A stretch of DNA of 64,000 nt. It comes from JACKAF01 sp041391485. Its GTDB lineage: Bacteria > Bdellovibrionota > FAC87 > UBA2466 > JACKAF01. The notes below the pieces were generated by a model that did not search any database, was not told the DNA's origin, and saw only the letters and a program-made list of their open reading frames with translations. The translations under genes were made by a program, and so were the position numbers. Position 1 is the stretch's first letter, and the number at the start of each line of letters is the position of its first letter. The DNA lies in contig JAWKNY010000003.1 of the NCBI GenBank assembly GCA_041391485.1, positions 124,001 through 188,000 on the forward strand, in the 5' to 3' direction. This document shows positions 1 through 9,820 of the stretch, one piece after another.

Positions 1-2691
1 TCCAGAAGCTTGAGAACCAGCTCGCCCTCTTTCAGCAGGAGCAGCAGCATATCGATCAGGCACAGCAGGCGCGTGCGCAGGAAAGCGAGGAGCTTTCCAA
101 CAAGCTCGTAGAGTCGGAACGCGAAACCGAAGAACTTTCTGAAGAGTTGCAAGGCCTAGAAAGCGCGCTTTTCTCGTCACGTGAAGCGATCGAGGCGAGA
201 CAAACAGAACTCACGGAAGTGCAATCGCGGCTCATCGAGGGTGAAAAAGAGCGGTCCCGGGCCCAGAAGGAACTTTCTCAGACGACCGAGAAGAGTATCT
301 ACCTCGAAAACCAACTCGAGCACGGACGCCAAAAAGAAGAGGAATTCAATGCGCGCAGTGAGGCGCTCAACGAACGCCTGACCCAATCGGTAAGCGCGCT
401 CGACGCGGCCAAAAAAGCCGTCATTGAAGCGGACGAACGGGTAGCTGAGTGCCAGGAACGCGGCCAGCGCGTCGAGAAAGAAGTTTCGGAGCTTTACCAG
501 GAATGCCAGCAAATTTCGTCCAATCTTTCGGAAGTGGAAGATGAGCTTTTCCAAACGCGTGAGAAGTTTCACGGCATTCGTTCGCGTCTGGAATCTCTAA
601 AAGAGCTTCAGGAGAACCTGGAAGGGTATTCGCCCACAGCCAAGGAAGTCCTGCTGAAGATGGAAGTGGAAGGTGCGTTGCCGCTCGCCGAAGCCATGCA
701 ACCGGATTCAGACGTAGAAGAGCTGGTTGAGGTCCTCTTGGGCGAAGTCGAGCAATACGATCGTCGTGCAGACGGCCGAGACGGCGCGGCTGATCGTTGA
801 GAAAATCCGCGAGAGCCAGTTGGAACGCGTTGGAATTCTTGCGCTGGAGGAAATCCCTGCAGCGACACCTCAGGTGTGCCCCGTTGGCGCGCAACCGTTG
901 ATGGATCGCATTCGGGTCAAGCCAGGTTACGAGGCGGTCGCGCAAAAGTGGCTCGGCAATATTTTTATCGTTGAAAACGATGAAACAGTCTTTGCGTTGC
1001 GTACACAAAATCCTGAAGCCACCTTCGTGACTCGAGACGCGCTACTTGCGGCCCACGCCAATCGTACTTTTACCTGTGGAACCACTCCGACGCGTCAGGG
1101 AATCTTTGCTCGTCGGCGACAGATCGAGGAGCTTGAGAAGCAGCTGAGCGAGGTCGAAGCTGAAGTCAGCGGTCTGGCGGCGCGACGGGAAGCCCTCTTG
1201 GCAGAACTCGAAACCCAAGAACGTCGCCACGCGGAGATGAAGGACAAACTTAGCTCCTTGCATGTGGAAGCGGTAGGCTATCGTAAGGAACGCGAAAAAG
1301 TTCAGATTGAAAGAGAACGGTCCGAGAAAGAGTACACACTCTTGACCGAAGAGTCTCAAACCAACTCCCAGCAGCTGGATGATATCCGTGCCAAACTTGA
1401 AAACTGGGCTCAGGAACTCGGCGCCTTCCAAGAACGCAAGGTGGCGATGGAGCAGGAAGTGGAGCGTCTTGCCCAGGAGTTGGACGGTGCCCGCGAAAAG
1501 ACGGCAGAAATTCAGAACCTCCTAAAGACTCAGCAGATCGAATATTCCAAGATGGAAGAACGCTCAGCCGGTCTGGAAGAGAAACGAAACAGCCTGGAAT
1601 CGCAGAATAGCCAGCTCCGGGTGCGCGTCGAAAGTCTCGCCAAAAAGACCGAGCAGGATCGGGCGCGGCTTCAGTCCATTGAGGACGAAAGCGCGCGTGT
1701 ACGTGAAGAACGCGATGAGAGTTCCGAACGTCGCAATGAGCTGGTCACACAGCTCTCACAGGTGAGAGAAGCCTACGGCATCACCTGCCAGGAACTGAAC
1801 GAAATTCGCCTGAAGAAGGAAGCCATCCAAGGGGAACGTTCGGCGGCTGCCGATCGCATCCAGGAAGTGGAAATCCGGTTGGCGCACGAAGAATCCAATT
1901 TTGAACACCAGAAGAATATTTCTCTGGAACGCTACAACCAACAGGCGTCTCCACAGGATGAGGCGGCACAACTCAACCTGGAAGAGGTCCCGCTTTTCCA
2001 GGGGCAGGTTAAAGACGAATGGCTTAGCCTACCCACCGAGGAAAAAGACGCGCTCATGGAAGAGCACGTTGAAAATCTGCGCGCCAAAGTGGGCCGCTAC
2101 GGTGAGGTGAACCTCACCGCGATCAACGAGTTTGAGGAAGTGCAAAAGCGGCACGATTTCCTGACCACTCAGAAGTCTGATTTGGAAAACTCTATCAAGA
2201 TCCTTGAGCAGGCCATTAAGCGCATCGACGAGACGACGGAACGCCGCTTTCGTGAGACGTTCGAGGGCGTGAACGAAAAATTCCAGGAGGTCTTTCCCAT
2301 TCTTTTCAACGGTGGAAAGGCAAAGCTTGCTCTCACCAATCCCGAAAACATTTTGGAGTCCGGGGTCGATATCATGGCGATGCCGCCTGGAAAACGTTTG
2401 CAGAGCATCAGTTTGCTGTCAGGTGGAGAAAAGGCTCTTACTGCGGTGAGTTTGGTACTCGCCATCTTTGCGCGAAAGCCCAGTCCTTTCTGCTTGCTCG
2501 ATGAGGTGGATGCGCCTTTGGATGAAGCAAACGTCTCGCGCTTTAATACAGTCATCAAGAAGATGGCCACGAAAAGCCAATTTATCCTGGTGACCCATAA
2601 CCGCAAAACCATGGATATTGTGGATGCGCTCTTTGGCGTGACAATGGAGCAGGCTGGTATTTCCAAGATGACATCCGTACGCTTGAACTAA
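1..2691 (+). CDS. smc: Chromosome partition protein SMC, C-terminal part (5' partial, one frameshift)
   Basis: SMC is the core ATPase of the bacterial condensin that compacts and segregates chromosomes. The reading frame is open from base 3, so the N-terminal Walker A head lies outside the window. Visible parts are long heptad coiled coil, a hinge-like stretch (about 0.62-1.1 kb), a second coiled coil, and the C-terminal ATPase head. The head has the signature LLSGGEKALTA, Walker B with D-loop CLLDEVDAPLDEAN, and the switch region VTHNRKTM near the end. The frame changes once at about 755-760: LLGEVEQY in the first frame is continued by IVVQTAETARL in the next, as expected in the hinge. One extra base explains it. 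Because smc is a core gene and both halves are well conserved, a sequencing error is more likely than a real break. No partner scpA/scpB is in view. Confidence 0.95.
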
Positions 2692-2751
2692 GCCAAATGT
2701 GAAGCAAATTTGAAGACTCAGGCACGGGAACGCCGCCTATTCAGCCGCCGG

Positions 2752-2760
2752 TGATATAAT
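2752..2760 (+). promoter_or_regulatory. Extended -10 promoter for the LamG lipoprotein gene
   Basis: TGATATAAT is a perfect TATAAT hexamer with the extended TGn element. No TTGACA-like -35 is visible at 16-18 bp. It lies 24 bp before the GTG start, with AAGGGG between as ribosome binding site. Confidence 0.5.
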
Positions 2761-2784
2761 AGGGGCATCTACAAGGGGTGGGTT

Positions 2785-3660
2785 GTGGCGCGTATATTCT
2801 TACAAATCCTATTGTTGTCCTGCCTGGTGGTGGGCATCGGCCGTTGTTCTAAAAGCAGCGGTGGCGGAAGTTCCCTTCCTTGGAACGCTTATTCCTACTC
2901 CTTTGATGGAACGGGCTACGTTGAATTCGTGCCTTTTCGCACGCTGATGGATCTGGCGATCTCTTCGGAGCTCACCAAGATGACCGTTAGCTTCTGGATT
3001 AAGTTTGCAAACCTGCCTGGAAACAGCACACGCCCGGTACTTGGCGCGACGACCAATGACTCTTGGGAAGATGGTTTTGTTTTCTGGACCGGACAGAACT
3101 TAACAGACATTGGTGAAGGAGCGGGAATCAACAAGCTTCGGTTTGGCCCCAACGACTGGAACTCCCAGGAAGCGGGGATTCCCATGACGGATTTCACTAC
3201 CGATACGTGGTACCACGTAGTAGGCGTTTACAATGAGAATGGTCAGGTCTCCAATGCACAGAACGTGCAGATTTATCTCAACGGGACTCTCAAGGAGCAA
3301 ATCGGCCTTGCATCGGGTTTTGAGAACTTTCGTGAACCGACTGCGGGGACTGGAAAACTGCAGTTCGGTCGTTCCCAAGACACCAACCGCCTAACGGGTC
3401 AGTTGGATGAAGTCGCCATTTGGAAAGACAATCTGACTGCGGCGGAAATTGTGGAGCTCTACAATAGCGGCACTCCGTTCCGCCCCACCACCGAGCAAGG
3501 AGACTACACCTCTTCTGGGGATCTCATGGGATACTGGGACATGGGAGACGGGAGTACTTTTCCTACCGTAGACGATCGCTCGGGCAACAGCCAAAATGGA
3601 ACGGCGACGAGCTTGAGTAGTAGTGCGGTTGTTGCAGACAGCCCAGGTGGATCTGAATAA
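2785..3660 (+). CDS. Exported LamG-domain (concanavalin A-like) protein
   Basis: A 291-residue exported protein. The GTG start is supported by AAGGGG seven bases upstream. The N-terminus has a hydrophobic signal segment (residues 4-19) ending in GIGRCSKSSGGGSS. The Cys followed by a Ser/Gly linker suggests a lipoprotein, but Arg just before the Cys is atypical for a lipobox. Residues about 40-235 look like a LamG/concanavalin A-like jelly roll, including SFDGTGYVEF, the FWIKFANLPG strand, and the family-typical tail GQLDEVAIWKDNLTAAEI followed by LYNSG. Such domains bind carbohydrate or protein ligands at the cell surface. No catalytic residues are evident, so I infer an adhesive or binding role. 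It has its own promoter and is convergent with the dehydrogenase gene, leaving only 3 bp between the stop codons. Confidence 0.8.
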   Translation: MARIFLQILLLSCLVVGIGRCSKSSGGGSSLPWNAYSYSFDGTGYVEFVPFRTLMDLAISSELTKMTVSFWIKFANLPGNSTRPVLGATTNDSWEDGFVFWTGQNLTDIGEGAGINKLRFGPNDWNSQEAGIPMTDFTTDTWYHVVGVYNENGQVSNAQNVQIYLNGTLKEQIGLASGFENFREPTAGTGKLQFGRSQDTNRLTGQLDEVAIWKDNLTAAEIVELYNSGTPFRPTTEQGDYTSSGDLMGYWDMGDGSTFPTVDDRSGNSQNGTATSLSSSAVVADSPGGSE

Positions 3661-3663
3661 ATC

Positions 3664-5000
3664 CTACAACAAGGTGATTTTGTGGCGGTGTGCTTTTACG
3701 TCGCGTGTGGCGTTGCGCGTGTCAAAGATCAGCTTTGCGTGCGTGGCGACCATGTTGTAATCGACGTTTGCATCCTCGTTCGTGATCAGTACAGCGTCGT
3801 AAGACTGAATATTCTTTGGCGTGAGTTGGACTGAACGAAGCGGTGGATCCAAATGGAGAACTTCCGGAATTCTCGAGTCATAGTAGTGGACTTGTGCTCG
3901 GCTTGCTTGGAGTTTGGTGATGATGTCGAGCGCGGGCGCCTCGCGGCTCTCGTCCGCATCTTTCTTGTAGGCGACTCCCAAAACCAGAATACGTGACTGG
4001 GATAAAGCGTTGCCTGCTTTGTCCAGAAGCTCTCGCAAACGGGTGACAACGTAATTGGGCATGTGCCTATTAATCTTTCCAGCGAGCGTGATGAACTCGG
4101 TATTGAAGTTGATCGCGCGCGCCTTCCATTCCAGATAGTGCGGATCCAGGGGGATGCAATGCCCGCCGACTCCCGGTCCTGGGTAAAAAGGTAAAATGCC
4201 AAAGGGCTTGGAAAAAGCTGCATCTAGAATTTCCCAGATGTTCAGACCCATTTCCTTCGAAAGCATGGCCATTTCATTCACGAGTGCGATGTTTACGGAG
4301 CGGTAAGTATTTTCGTAAATTTTGACCATCTCGGCGACCCAGGCGCTGGAGACGGAAACAATCGTATCAATAAATTGAGAGTAATAGGCAACGGCGATTT
4401 CCAGAGACTCAGTGCCGAGCCCGCCCACGACTTTGGGCGTATTTCTCACATTGAACTTTTTGTTCCCGGGATCGACGCGTTCAGGGGAATAGGCGAGAAA
4501 AAAATCTTCTTCCACTTTTAGGCCGGACTTCTGCAATATCGGGAGCAGTTCTTGCTCTGTGGTTCCCGGGTATGTGGTGGATTCGATGCAAACAAGCTGC
4601 CCTGGCTTTGGTATCTCCGCGATCTGTTCACACGCTCGGTGTAAATACGAAAGATCGGGGCTTAGGCTCTTTGATAGCGGGGTCGGCACCGTTACGATAA
4701 AAATGTCGACCTCAGGAAGGTTGGCGTAAGAGGACGTCGCGCTGAGCTTGTCCTTCAGGAAACTTTGAAAACTTGCCGCTGATGTCGTTTTTAAATAACT
4801 TTACCCGATTGTACCATCTTGGCCCGGAATTCATTCGTGTCTACGCCTACAACTTTGAATCCTGCTCGGGCTTGCTCGATGGCTAGGGGCAGACCCACGT
4901 AGCCGAGTCCGATGACGCAGCTGACGGCCGACTTATCCCAGATCTTTCGCAACAGGTCCTCTTTGTAAGAGTTCCGTTCAATTTTGCGAGCTGGGTTCAC
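3664..5000 (-). CDS. UDP-N-acetyl-sugar 6-dehydrogenase (WbpA/TviB type), one frameshift
   Basis: An NAD-dependent nucleotide-sugar dehydrogenase that oxidises C6 of a UDP-sugar to a uronic acid for surface polysaccharide. Visible are the Rossmann motif GLGYVGLP (residues 31-38), the substrate-domain motif ESTTYPGTTE, and the catalytic cysteine in GVGGHCIPLDP (about residue 282). ESTTYPGTTE is the form found in UDP-GlcNAc/ManNAc dehydrogenases rather than in UDP-glucose dehydrogenase. The frame is broken at 4800-4802. One extra A in the AAA run of the coding strand turns GKVI-stop into GKSYLKTT and joins the halves into a normal 445-residue enzyme. The GTG start overlaps the stop of the upstream glycosyltransferase (GTGA), so the two are translationally coupled. 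The exact substrate cannot be told from sequence. Confidence 0.9.
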
Positions 5001-6268
5001 CGATCGTTACTCCATACGCAGATTACACTATGCAAGTTCTTATCGGTGAGAGGAACGGTTGTCTTTAGGGATTCGGACGGGGGTGAGCTTGTGAAAAGTA
5101 GTTCAGGATGCAACCGGAATTTCTGCCGGAGGCCGAAGTCTCGTTCAGCCGTTGAGCGCGCTTGCTGAGAAAATTGCGTGCGCTGATCAGCCCCACTTAG
5201 AAGTCGCTCCATCGCACCGGCAAGGGCCTCCGGTGAGCGTGGAGGATGAGGGAGGACTCCGGCCCCCTCTCCTACCGCGTCTGGGATTCCCCCTACCGCA
5301 CTAGCAATCGCCGGAAGACCGCAGGCCATGGCTTCCATCAACGCGTTGGGCATCCCTTCGATATGTGACGGGAGGATAAAGAAATCGGCTGTTTGATACC
5401 AGGCCGCCATTTTTTCGGGCGCGACGTAACCGCAGAAACGTACGTTGCGCTCCAGATTCATTGCCTTGGCCTGTTCTTCCAAGCCCTTGCGCTCCGGTCC
5501 CTCACCACAAAAAACGACGATTAATTCGGGGTATTTCTGACGGATTTGCTTCAGAGCGTTAAGCAGATCGTACACACCCTTGCGGGTTTGGAGATAACCT
5601 GAAAAAACTCCAATCGGTGGCAGTGGCGGTAAATGCAGTTGTTGGCGCACCGCCTTTTGATTCGCAGTGGGTCTGAACAAATCCAAGTCTACGACGCCGT
5701 AAATGTTGAGTGCTTCTCTCTGAGCGTATCGGTAAACCCTATCCGCCAAGGCTTTGCCGCAGGTCATGATTCCGTCTGCTAGCTTAAGGATCCGAGCCGC
5801 GTGCTGACGCATGCCTTCGTTTCGCTCCGAAGTCTGCATTAGATCCACGCCGATTGCAGAGCACATGGTAGGTAGATTTAACTTTTTCCCTAAACGAACG
5901 GCTGCATCTCCAGATGGAAAAATGTCGTAGCCGTACAGTTTGTCAAAGTCGCCCCGTCTATCACCTAGCAGGCCCTTGCAAGCTAGGTAGAGGAAATAAC
6001 CTGACCATCGGTTGAACCAGGCGCCAGGGAGCCGAAGGTAGCGGATGATGCGGACCTTTCCACCGGCAAACTCGCTTGCGCGCACGGCGGGTCCTAGGTC
6101 TTGCCACTTTCTAAATAGATAGAGCGGCCACGGACAAAGAGGGAGTGCGAGCCAAACTTCTATTTTAGCTCCTTCGCTTTGAAGCCCCATTAGCTGACGG
6201 TAAAGGAAGATGCCGTTTCTTTCGTCAGATGAATTTGGAAATAGATTTGTAATTGTGAGGATACGCAT
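4997..6268 (-). CDS. GT4-family glycosyltransferase
   Basis: A retaining GT-B glycosyltransferase of family 4, 423 residues. The N-terminal acceptor domain starts MRILTITNLFPNSSDERNG. The C-terminal donor domain has IGVFSGYLQTRKGVYDLL, VVFCGEGPE, the HIEGMPNALMEAMACGLP motif (catalytic EX7E-type region) and SAVGGIPDAV. Family members transfer a sugar from a nucleotide donor in the cytoplasm to a lipid-linked glycan. The gene is coupled to the downstream UDP-sugar dehydrogenase by a 4-bp overlap, so the dehydrogenase product may be its donor or part of the same glycan. The last 40 residues have no clear family similarity. Donor and acceptor are unknown. Confidence 0.88.
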   Translation of the reverse strand: MRILTITNLFPNSSDERNGIFLYRQLMGLQSEGAKIEVWLALPLCPWPLYLFRKWQDLGPAVRASEFAGGKVRIIRYLRLPGAWFNRWSGYFLYLACKGLLGDRRGDFDKLYGYDIFPSGDAAVRLGKKLNLPTMCSAIGVDLMQTSERNEGMRQHAARILKLADGIMTCGKALADRVYRYAQREALNIYGVVDLDLFRPTANQKAVRQQLHLPPLPPIGVFSGYLQTRKGVYDLLNALKQIRQKYPELIVVFCGEGPERKGLEEQAKAMNLERNVRFCGYVAPEKMAAWYQTADFFILPSHIEGMPNALMEAMACGLPAIASAVGGIPDAVGEGAGVLPHPPRSPEALAGAMERLLSGADQRTQFSQQARSTAERDFGLRQKFRLHPELLFTSSPPSESLKTTVPLTDKNLHSVICVWSNDR

Positions 6269-6362
6269 TCAAGTGCCAATGCCGAGCCGTGGAAAAAAAC
6301 GTTCCGATGCAATATCGGCAAAAACTCCGAAAGCCTTGAGGAAATAAAACTAAGGTTGGAAT

Positions 6363-6435
6363 TCGGGGCGGCCGGATTTGAACCGGCGACCCTCTGCTCC
6401 CAAAGCAGATGCGCTAGCCCCTGCGCTACGCCCCG
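6363..6435 (-). tRNA. tRNA-Pro (anticodon UGG)
   Basis: A 73-nt cloverleaf reads on the minus strand. The acceptor stem CGGGGCG pairs with CGCCCCG. The anticodon stem TCTGC/GCAGA encloses loop TTTGGGA with anticodon TGG, and the T-arm is GCCGG-TTCAAAT-CCGGC. The discriminator base is A, and CCA is not encoded (the next bases are ATT). Confidence 0.95.
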
Positions 6436-6449
6436 ACAGAGTAGCGCCA

Positions 6450-6455
6450 TATATA
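6450..6455 (-). promoter_or_regulatory. Possible -10 element of tRNA-Pro
   Basis: TATATA on the minus strand lies 14 bp before the mature tRNA 5' end. This is the same distance as the candidate -10 of tRNA-Gly in this window. The -35 region is not convincing. Confidence 0.35.
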
Positions 6456-6494
6456 GCATTCCGGGGACGGACTGCCCACCTTTTTGCGAGAAGC

Positions 6495-7433
6495 TTAGAG
6501 ATCGACGTTAAAGCCGTGCAAACTGGACATTGCGGTTTGGACCGTTTCCGAGAACAGGTTTTCACGGGTGTAATCCAAGATCGACTGCCACCAACTGAGG
6601 TGGGACGCGAGTCGGCTCTCTTCTGTTTTGAAGCGACCTTCATAGGTAAACGCGAGGGCGCCGTACGAAGCAAAGTAATAGTCTTTGGATGTACCCGTGG
6701 GGGTGTAACCCAAGACTTGGCCCGTGGCTCCAACCGTTACGCCCAAATCCTTGCGCGCCATATTTCCGATGGCGCGGTGGTGACTCAGCTGCGGTTCCGG
6801 CAGATCGTCTTGGGTGTAAGACCAAGGGGTTAACAGAGCGCCAGCGCAGCAGTGGTAGTCGATGGTAACGGCGTAACGCAAACTGTGCTGAAGGCGCAGT
6901 TGCTCAAGAGCCTCGGAGAGCGCTATGGATTCACGTTCCTTGAAACCTTTGAAACCCGCCGGAGGCACATCCCAGTCTCGATTGAGATCGACGCCGCGGG
7001 CATTAAATCGGCTGCGCTTTTCGTAACCGTCCGGGTTCACAATAGGGATAAAAACCAGCACGCCGCCGGCGTCAAGGAAGCGCGAAACGCTGGAACCCTC
7101 TTTTGACAGCCGCAGCAGTTCTGCCGGCAAGCGATCTTCAATGTGCAGGTATTCGTTTCCGTGTGTCGATCCGGACATGACAACGGCAGTGCGGGGGAGC
7201 GCGGCCTGGTTCTCTTTCATCGCGACCATCATCTGCAAGCGCCGGCCCTCATAGCTGGTGCCGTAGATTTGTAGAGAGACCAAATTGGGGTAGGCGGCTT
7301 GTAGATCCTCCTGGAAGCGAAGGATCGTTTCATACGGGGGGCCAAAAATCCCGGAATCACCCCGTGACACGCCGTCCGAGGCGATGGCAGTCGTAGCTGT
7401 CACTAGAAGAATAAGAATTGATAGGATTTGCAT
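6495..7433 (-). CDS. Secreted M14-family zinc carboxypeptidase
   Basis: A 312-residue exported metallopeptidase of the carboxypeptidase A family (M14). It begins with a signal peptide (MQILSILILLVTATTAIAS). Zinc ligands are His91 and Glu94 in STHGNEYL and His194 in IDYHCCAGA. NPDGYEKRSRFNARGVDLNR (residues 133-152) is the substrate-binding Asn-Arg segment, and Glu265 in AFTYEGRF is the catalytic base. The length matches the catalytic domain alone, with no propeptide. The family removes C-terminal residues from peptides, and some members trim peptidoglycan peptides, so a nutrient or cell-wall role are both possible. It lies just downstream of the trmB gene on the same strand. Confidence 0.9.
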   Translation of the reverse strand: MQILSILILLVTATTAIASDGVSRGDSGIFGPPYETILRFQEDLQAAYPNLVSLQIYGTSYEGRRLQMMVAMKENQAALPRTAVVMSGSTHGNEYLHIEDRLPAELLRLSKEGSSVSRFLDAGGVLVFIPIVNPDGYEKRSRFNARGVDLNRDWDVPPAGFKGFKERESIALSEALEQLRLQHSLRYAVTIDYHCCAGALLTPWSYTQDDLPEPQLSHHRAIGNMARKDLGVTVGATGQVLGYTPTGTSKDYYFASYGALAFTYEGRFKTEESRLASHLSWWQSILDYTRENLFSETVQTAMSSLHGFNVDL

Positions 7434-7490
7434 GCCCCCTCCCGCCCTTAAGAATACTACGGAGCGGAGGCAGGAGCCCGATGCGTCGCG

Positions 7491-8159
7491 TTACGGTTTC
7501 TCAACTAGGAGTTCAAAGCACGGTTGCTGGGTCGAGAGGAACCCCGACTCAAACTTCGTGCGACCCGATGGGAAACGATCGAGAAAGTTGAGGGGGTGGG
7601 GGGTCAGCACTCCCTTCTTGAGCTGCCGTAGCGAGAACTTTTTGTCGCAGGTATAGGCGGCTTCCTCTATATAAAACTCCTGGTCGCTAGCCCAAATCAA
7701 GTGTCCACCGGGGCGGATTTTTCGCAGCAGAATTTCCATAAAAGGGTGGAGGTACCACCGGTTTTTCCGCTCCGAGGTTTTGGGCCAGGGGCAGGGATAC
7801 AGAATGTAAACCCGGTCCAGCGCCCGATCTGGAATGTGGTGCATCACCCAGGGGACAGCATTCGCGCGCAGTCCGATGAAGTTGTCGAGCCCAGCGCGTA
7901 GAGCCCGCGTCTCGAGCGTCTTCCCACGGTGGCGATCCCGTTCGATGGCTAAGAAGGTATTTTCAGGTTGCTCAACTGCCAGCTGACGGAAGAAGCTCCC
8001 GGTTCCGGCCCCAATTTCCAAGTACAGCGGCCGACTGGAATCCCAAGTGGGGCGGATCGGGTTGCGAGGTGTGTAACGTGCCCATTGAGACTCAAAGCGC
8101 GGGTTCACCAGACATTCAAAATCCCAATCCAGACGCCGATAGCACGATTCAGACAGCAT
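7491..8159 (-). CDS. trmB: tRNA (guanine-N7-)-methyltransferase
   Basis: TrmB uses S-adenosylmethionine to make m7G46 in the variable loop of tRNA. The 222-residue protein has the SAM motif I LYLEIGAGTGSF, the acidic motif II AIERDR, and the TrmB hallmark VYILYPCPWPKTSERKNRW (usually FPDPWPK). It ends with GGHLIWASDQEFYIEEA and the C-terminal element FPSGRTKFESGF, matching the family T-x-x-E-x-x-F motif. The Cys in place of the usual Asp of the PDPWPK motif is a deviation worth noting, because that Asp contributes to guanine recognition in characterised enzymes. Length and order are otherwise normal. Confidence 0.88.
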   Translation of the reverse strand: MLSESCYRRLDWDFECLVNPRFESQWARYTPRNPIRPTWDSSRPLYLEIGAGTGSFFRQLAVEQPENTFLAIERDRHRGKTLETRALRAGLDNFIGLRANAVPWVMHHIPDRALDRVYILYPCPWPKTSERKNRWYLHPFMEILLRKIRPGGHLIWASDQEFYIEEAAYTCDKKFSLRQLKKGVLTPHPLNFLDRFPSGRTKFESGFLSTQQPCFELLVEKP

Positions 8160-8200
8160 AGGGCCGTTTTAACGAATCCCGACGGCTAAATCAATATTGG

Positions 8201-9142
8201 CTAGCGCTCGAATGCTGAGGGGGAGGGGAACTTTTTGGAGAGAACTGCCGAAATTGCCTCAGGCTCACCCGCGTTGATGCATAGAACCCGCGGGGGGTGG
8301 AGCAGATGCAGTCCGATCTCCTGGAGCCCTCCGGCGGGGTGACGGAGCCCCCAAATGGAGCGTCGGAAAATCCGCGAGAGTTTTTCTCTCAGAGTCCACT
8401 CGTGCATTCGTACAAAAGGCCTGTTTTTCGCAATCGTCTCCTGATCGCGAATCATTAGATAGGGCACGAGGTGATTGAGAAAGGCGATTGAGTCCGACGA
8501 GCGAGTTCTGGAACGGGCGTTTCTCACTAGAGCATCGGGGAATTCATGCCACGCGCGCTCCGCTGTGCGTATTTTGCAGGAGTAATAGCCGTGTGCCACG
8601 TTCTTGCGCGGCGTGGTTGTCGCTCCCAGAAGCTGTTCTGCGTTCTTTAAAGCTTGGACCCAAGGGGGGTCATTATCTTGGAGAGGGGGGCTGGGGGTAT
8701 CAAACTCTGAAAGATAAGTCACCGCCTTTCCATCCACAAAAAAGGTGGAAGGCGCACTCGGGCGAATCAAGAATGTATCGTCGTTCGTGCAGACGAAATC
8801 CTCAAACAAGCCAGGGATTCGGTGAACAAAGCTTTCGATGACGTACGAGGAAAACGTCGGCAAAAACTCACTAGGGATAAACGCGGAGTGTGGGATTAGA
8901 GTCAATCTGTCGTGGAACGATCTTAGCCACGGTGGCTGCTGCATGTCGTCATGCACTAGAAAGATCCTGCGAACCCAGGGGGCATTTTTTTCGATCGATC
9001 GGAGCGCAAAGCGCAGCTCCTCTGCTTGTTTGTAGCGTGCAGCGAATGCCTCCCCCTCTGTTGCTCGATTGCCGTTGAACTGCCGGTAGCTATCCAGCCA
9101 TTTGGGGTCTTGGCCATCCACCCAAAGCACCACGATGTCCAC
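8201..9142 (-). CDS. Stealth-family sugar-phosphate transferase
   Basis: A 313-residue member of the Stealth family, named for capsular polysaccharide phosphotransferases that link hexose-1-phosphate to a growing glycan; human GlcNAc-1-phosphotransferase is a relative. Conserved region 1 is VVLWVDGQDPKW at the N-terminus. Region 2 runs from AEELRFALRSIEKNAPWVRR through FLVHDD, PSEFLPTFSSYVIESFVHRI and TNDDTFL. The GTG start is chosen because region 1 begins immediately after it. It reads from a short gap that it shares with the divergent ICMT-like gene. I infer a phosphodiester linkage in a surface polymer or teichoic-acid-like glycan. The sugar is not predictable. Confidence 0.85.
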   Translation of the reverse strand: MDIVVLWVDGQDPKWLDSYRQFNGNRATEGEAFAARYKQAEELRFALRSIEKNAPWVRRIFLVHDDMQQPPWLRSFHDRLTLIPHSAFIPSEFLPTFSSYVIESFVHRIPGLFEDFVCTNDDTFLIRPSAPSTFFVDGKAVTYLSEFDTPSPPLQDNDPPWVQALKNAEQLLGATTTPRKNVAHGYYSCKIRTAERAWHEFPDALVRNARSRTRSSDSIAFLNHLVPYLMIRDQETIAKNRPFVRMHEWTLREKLSRIFRRSIWGLRHPAGGLQEIGLHLLHPPRVLCINAGEPEAISAVLSKKFPSPSAFER

Positions 9143-9217
9143 TGACTTCCTCCGCGTTTATTTTACCCCACTTCGGCCGGTGTTGCCGTAGGGCTAGGGA
9201 TCTGGTTTTCTACGCAG

Positions 9218-9820
9218 ATGGAATTAGTCATGCAAACGCCTGCCTTCAGGGCGGGCAGGCTTTGGTTTAAGTACCGGGGTTTGTCACCGGTACCTGTCTT
9301 ACTCTTCGTTTTGGTGATGCCCATCGTATGGGTGCCCCCGGTAACGTCGCGCTACTTGTTGATAGGGCTGATCCTGGCGTCAGAGGCTCTACGGGTCTGG
9401 GCAGTCGGGTACGCCGGAAGCGTTACCCGCACACGGCAGGACGCGGTGAATTCGCTGGTATGTGCCGGACCGTTCCGCTATGTTCGCAATCCGCTCTATA
9501 TTGCGAATATCACCATGTACGTATCCTGGGCCGTTTTGTTTGGTTTGGGAACCTACGCGGTGCTTGCTGCTGCTTTTTTTGTGATCCAGTACTCGCTCAT
9601 CGTTCGCTATGAAGAAGGCATTTTGACAAGTACGTTTGGCGAGGCGTACCGGGAGTATCAAAAGCGGGTGCCACGTTGGTTCCCGAGGTTGAGCCGCGCT
9701 TCGAAGGCTAGTGAGCACCCCTTCCAGTTGGTGCCGGCGCTTAGAAGCGAACGTAGCACGTTTGTTGCGATGGCCCTGACCGCCGTGGCTTGCTGGTTGA
9801 AAGTACGAGGTTTTTACTAA
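9218..9820 (+). CDS. ICMT/PEMT-like membrane methyltransferase
   Basis: A 200-residue integral membrane protein of the isoprenylcysteine carboxyl methyltransferase / phospholipid methyltransferase group. It has several hydrophobic helices and the family's C-terminal SAM-binding block: CAGPFRYVRNPLYIAN, then SLIVRYEEGIL and FGEAYREYQKRVPRWFP. These bacterial members methylate small lipids or other membrane-associated substrates that are mostly unknown. It ends 4 bp inside the convergent Wzc-like gene. ATG at 9218 or at 9230 could be the start. Its place beside a polysaccharide-lipid locus suggests a lipid substrate, but that is only inference. Confidence 0.8.
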   Translation: MELVMQTPAFRAGRLWFKYRGLSPVPVLLFVLVMPIVWVPPVTSRYLLIGLILASEALRVWAVGYAGSVTRTRQDAVNSLVCAGPFRYVRNPLYIANITMYVSWAVLFGLGTYAVLAAAFFVIQYSLIVRYEEGILTSTFGEAYREYQKRVPRWFPRLSRASKASEHPFQLVPALRSERSTFVAMALTAVACWLKVRGFY

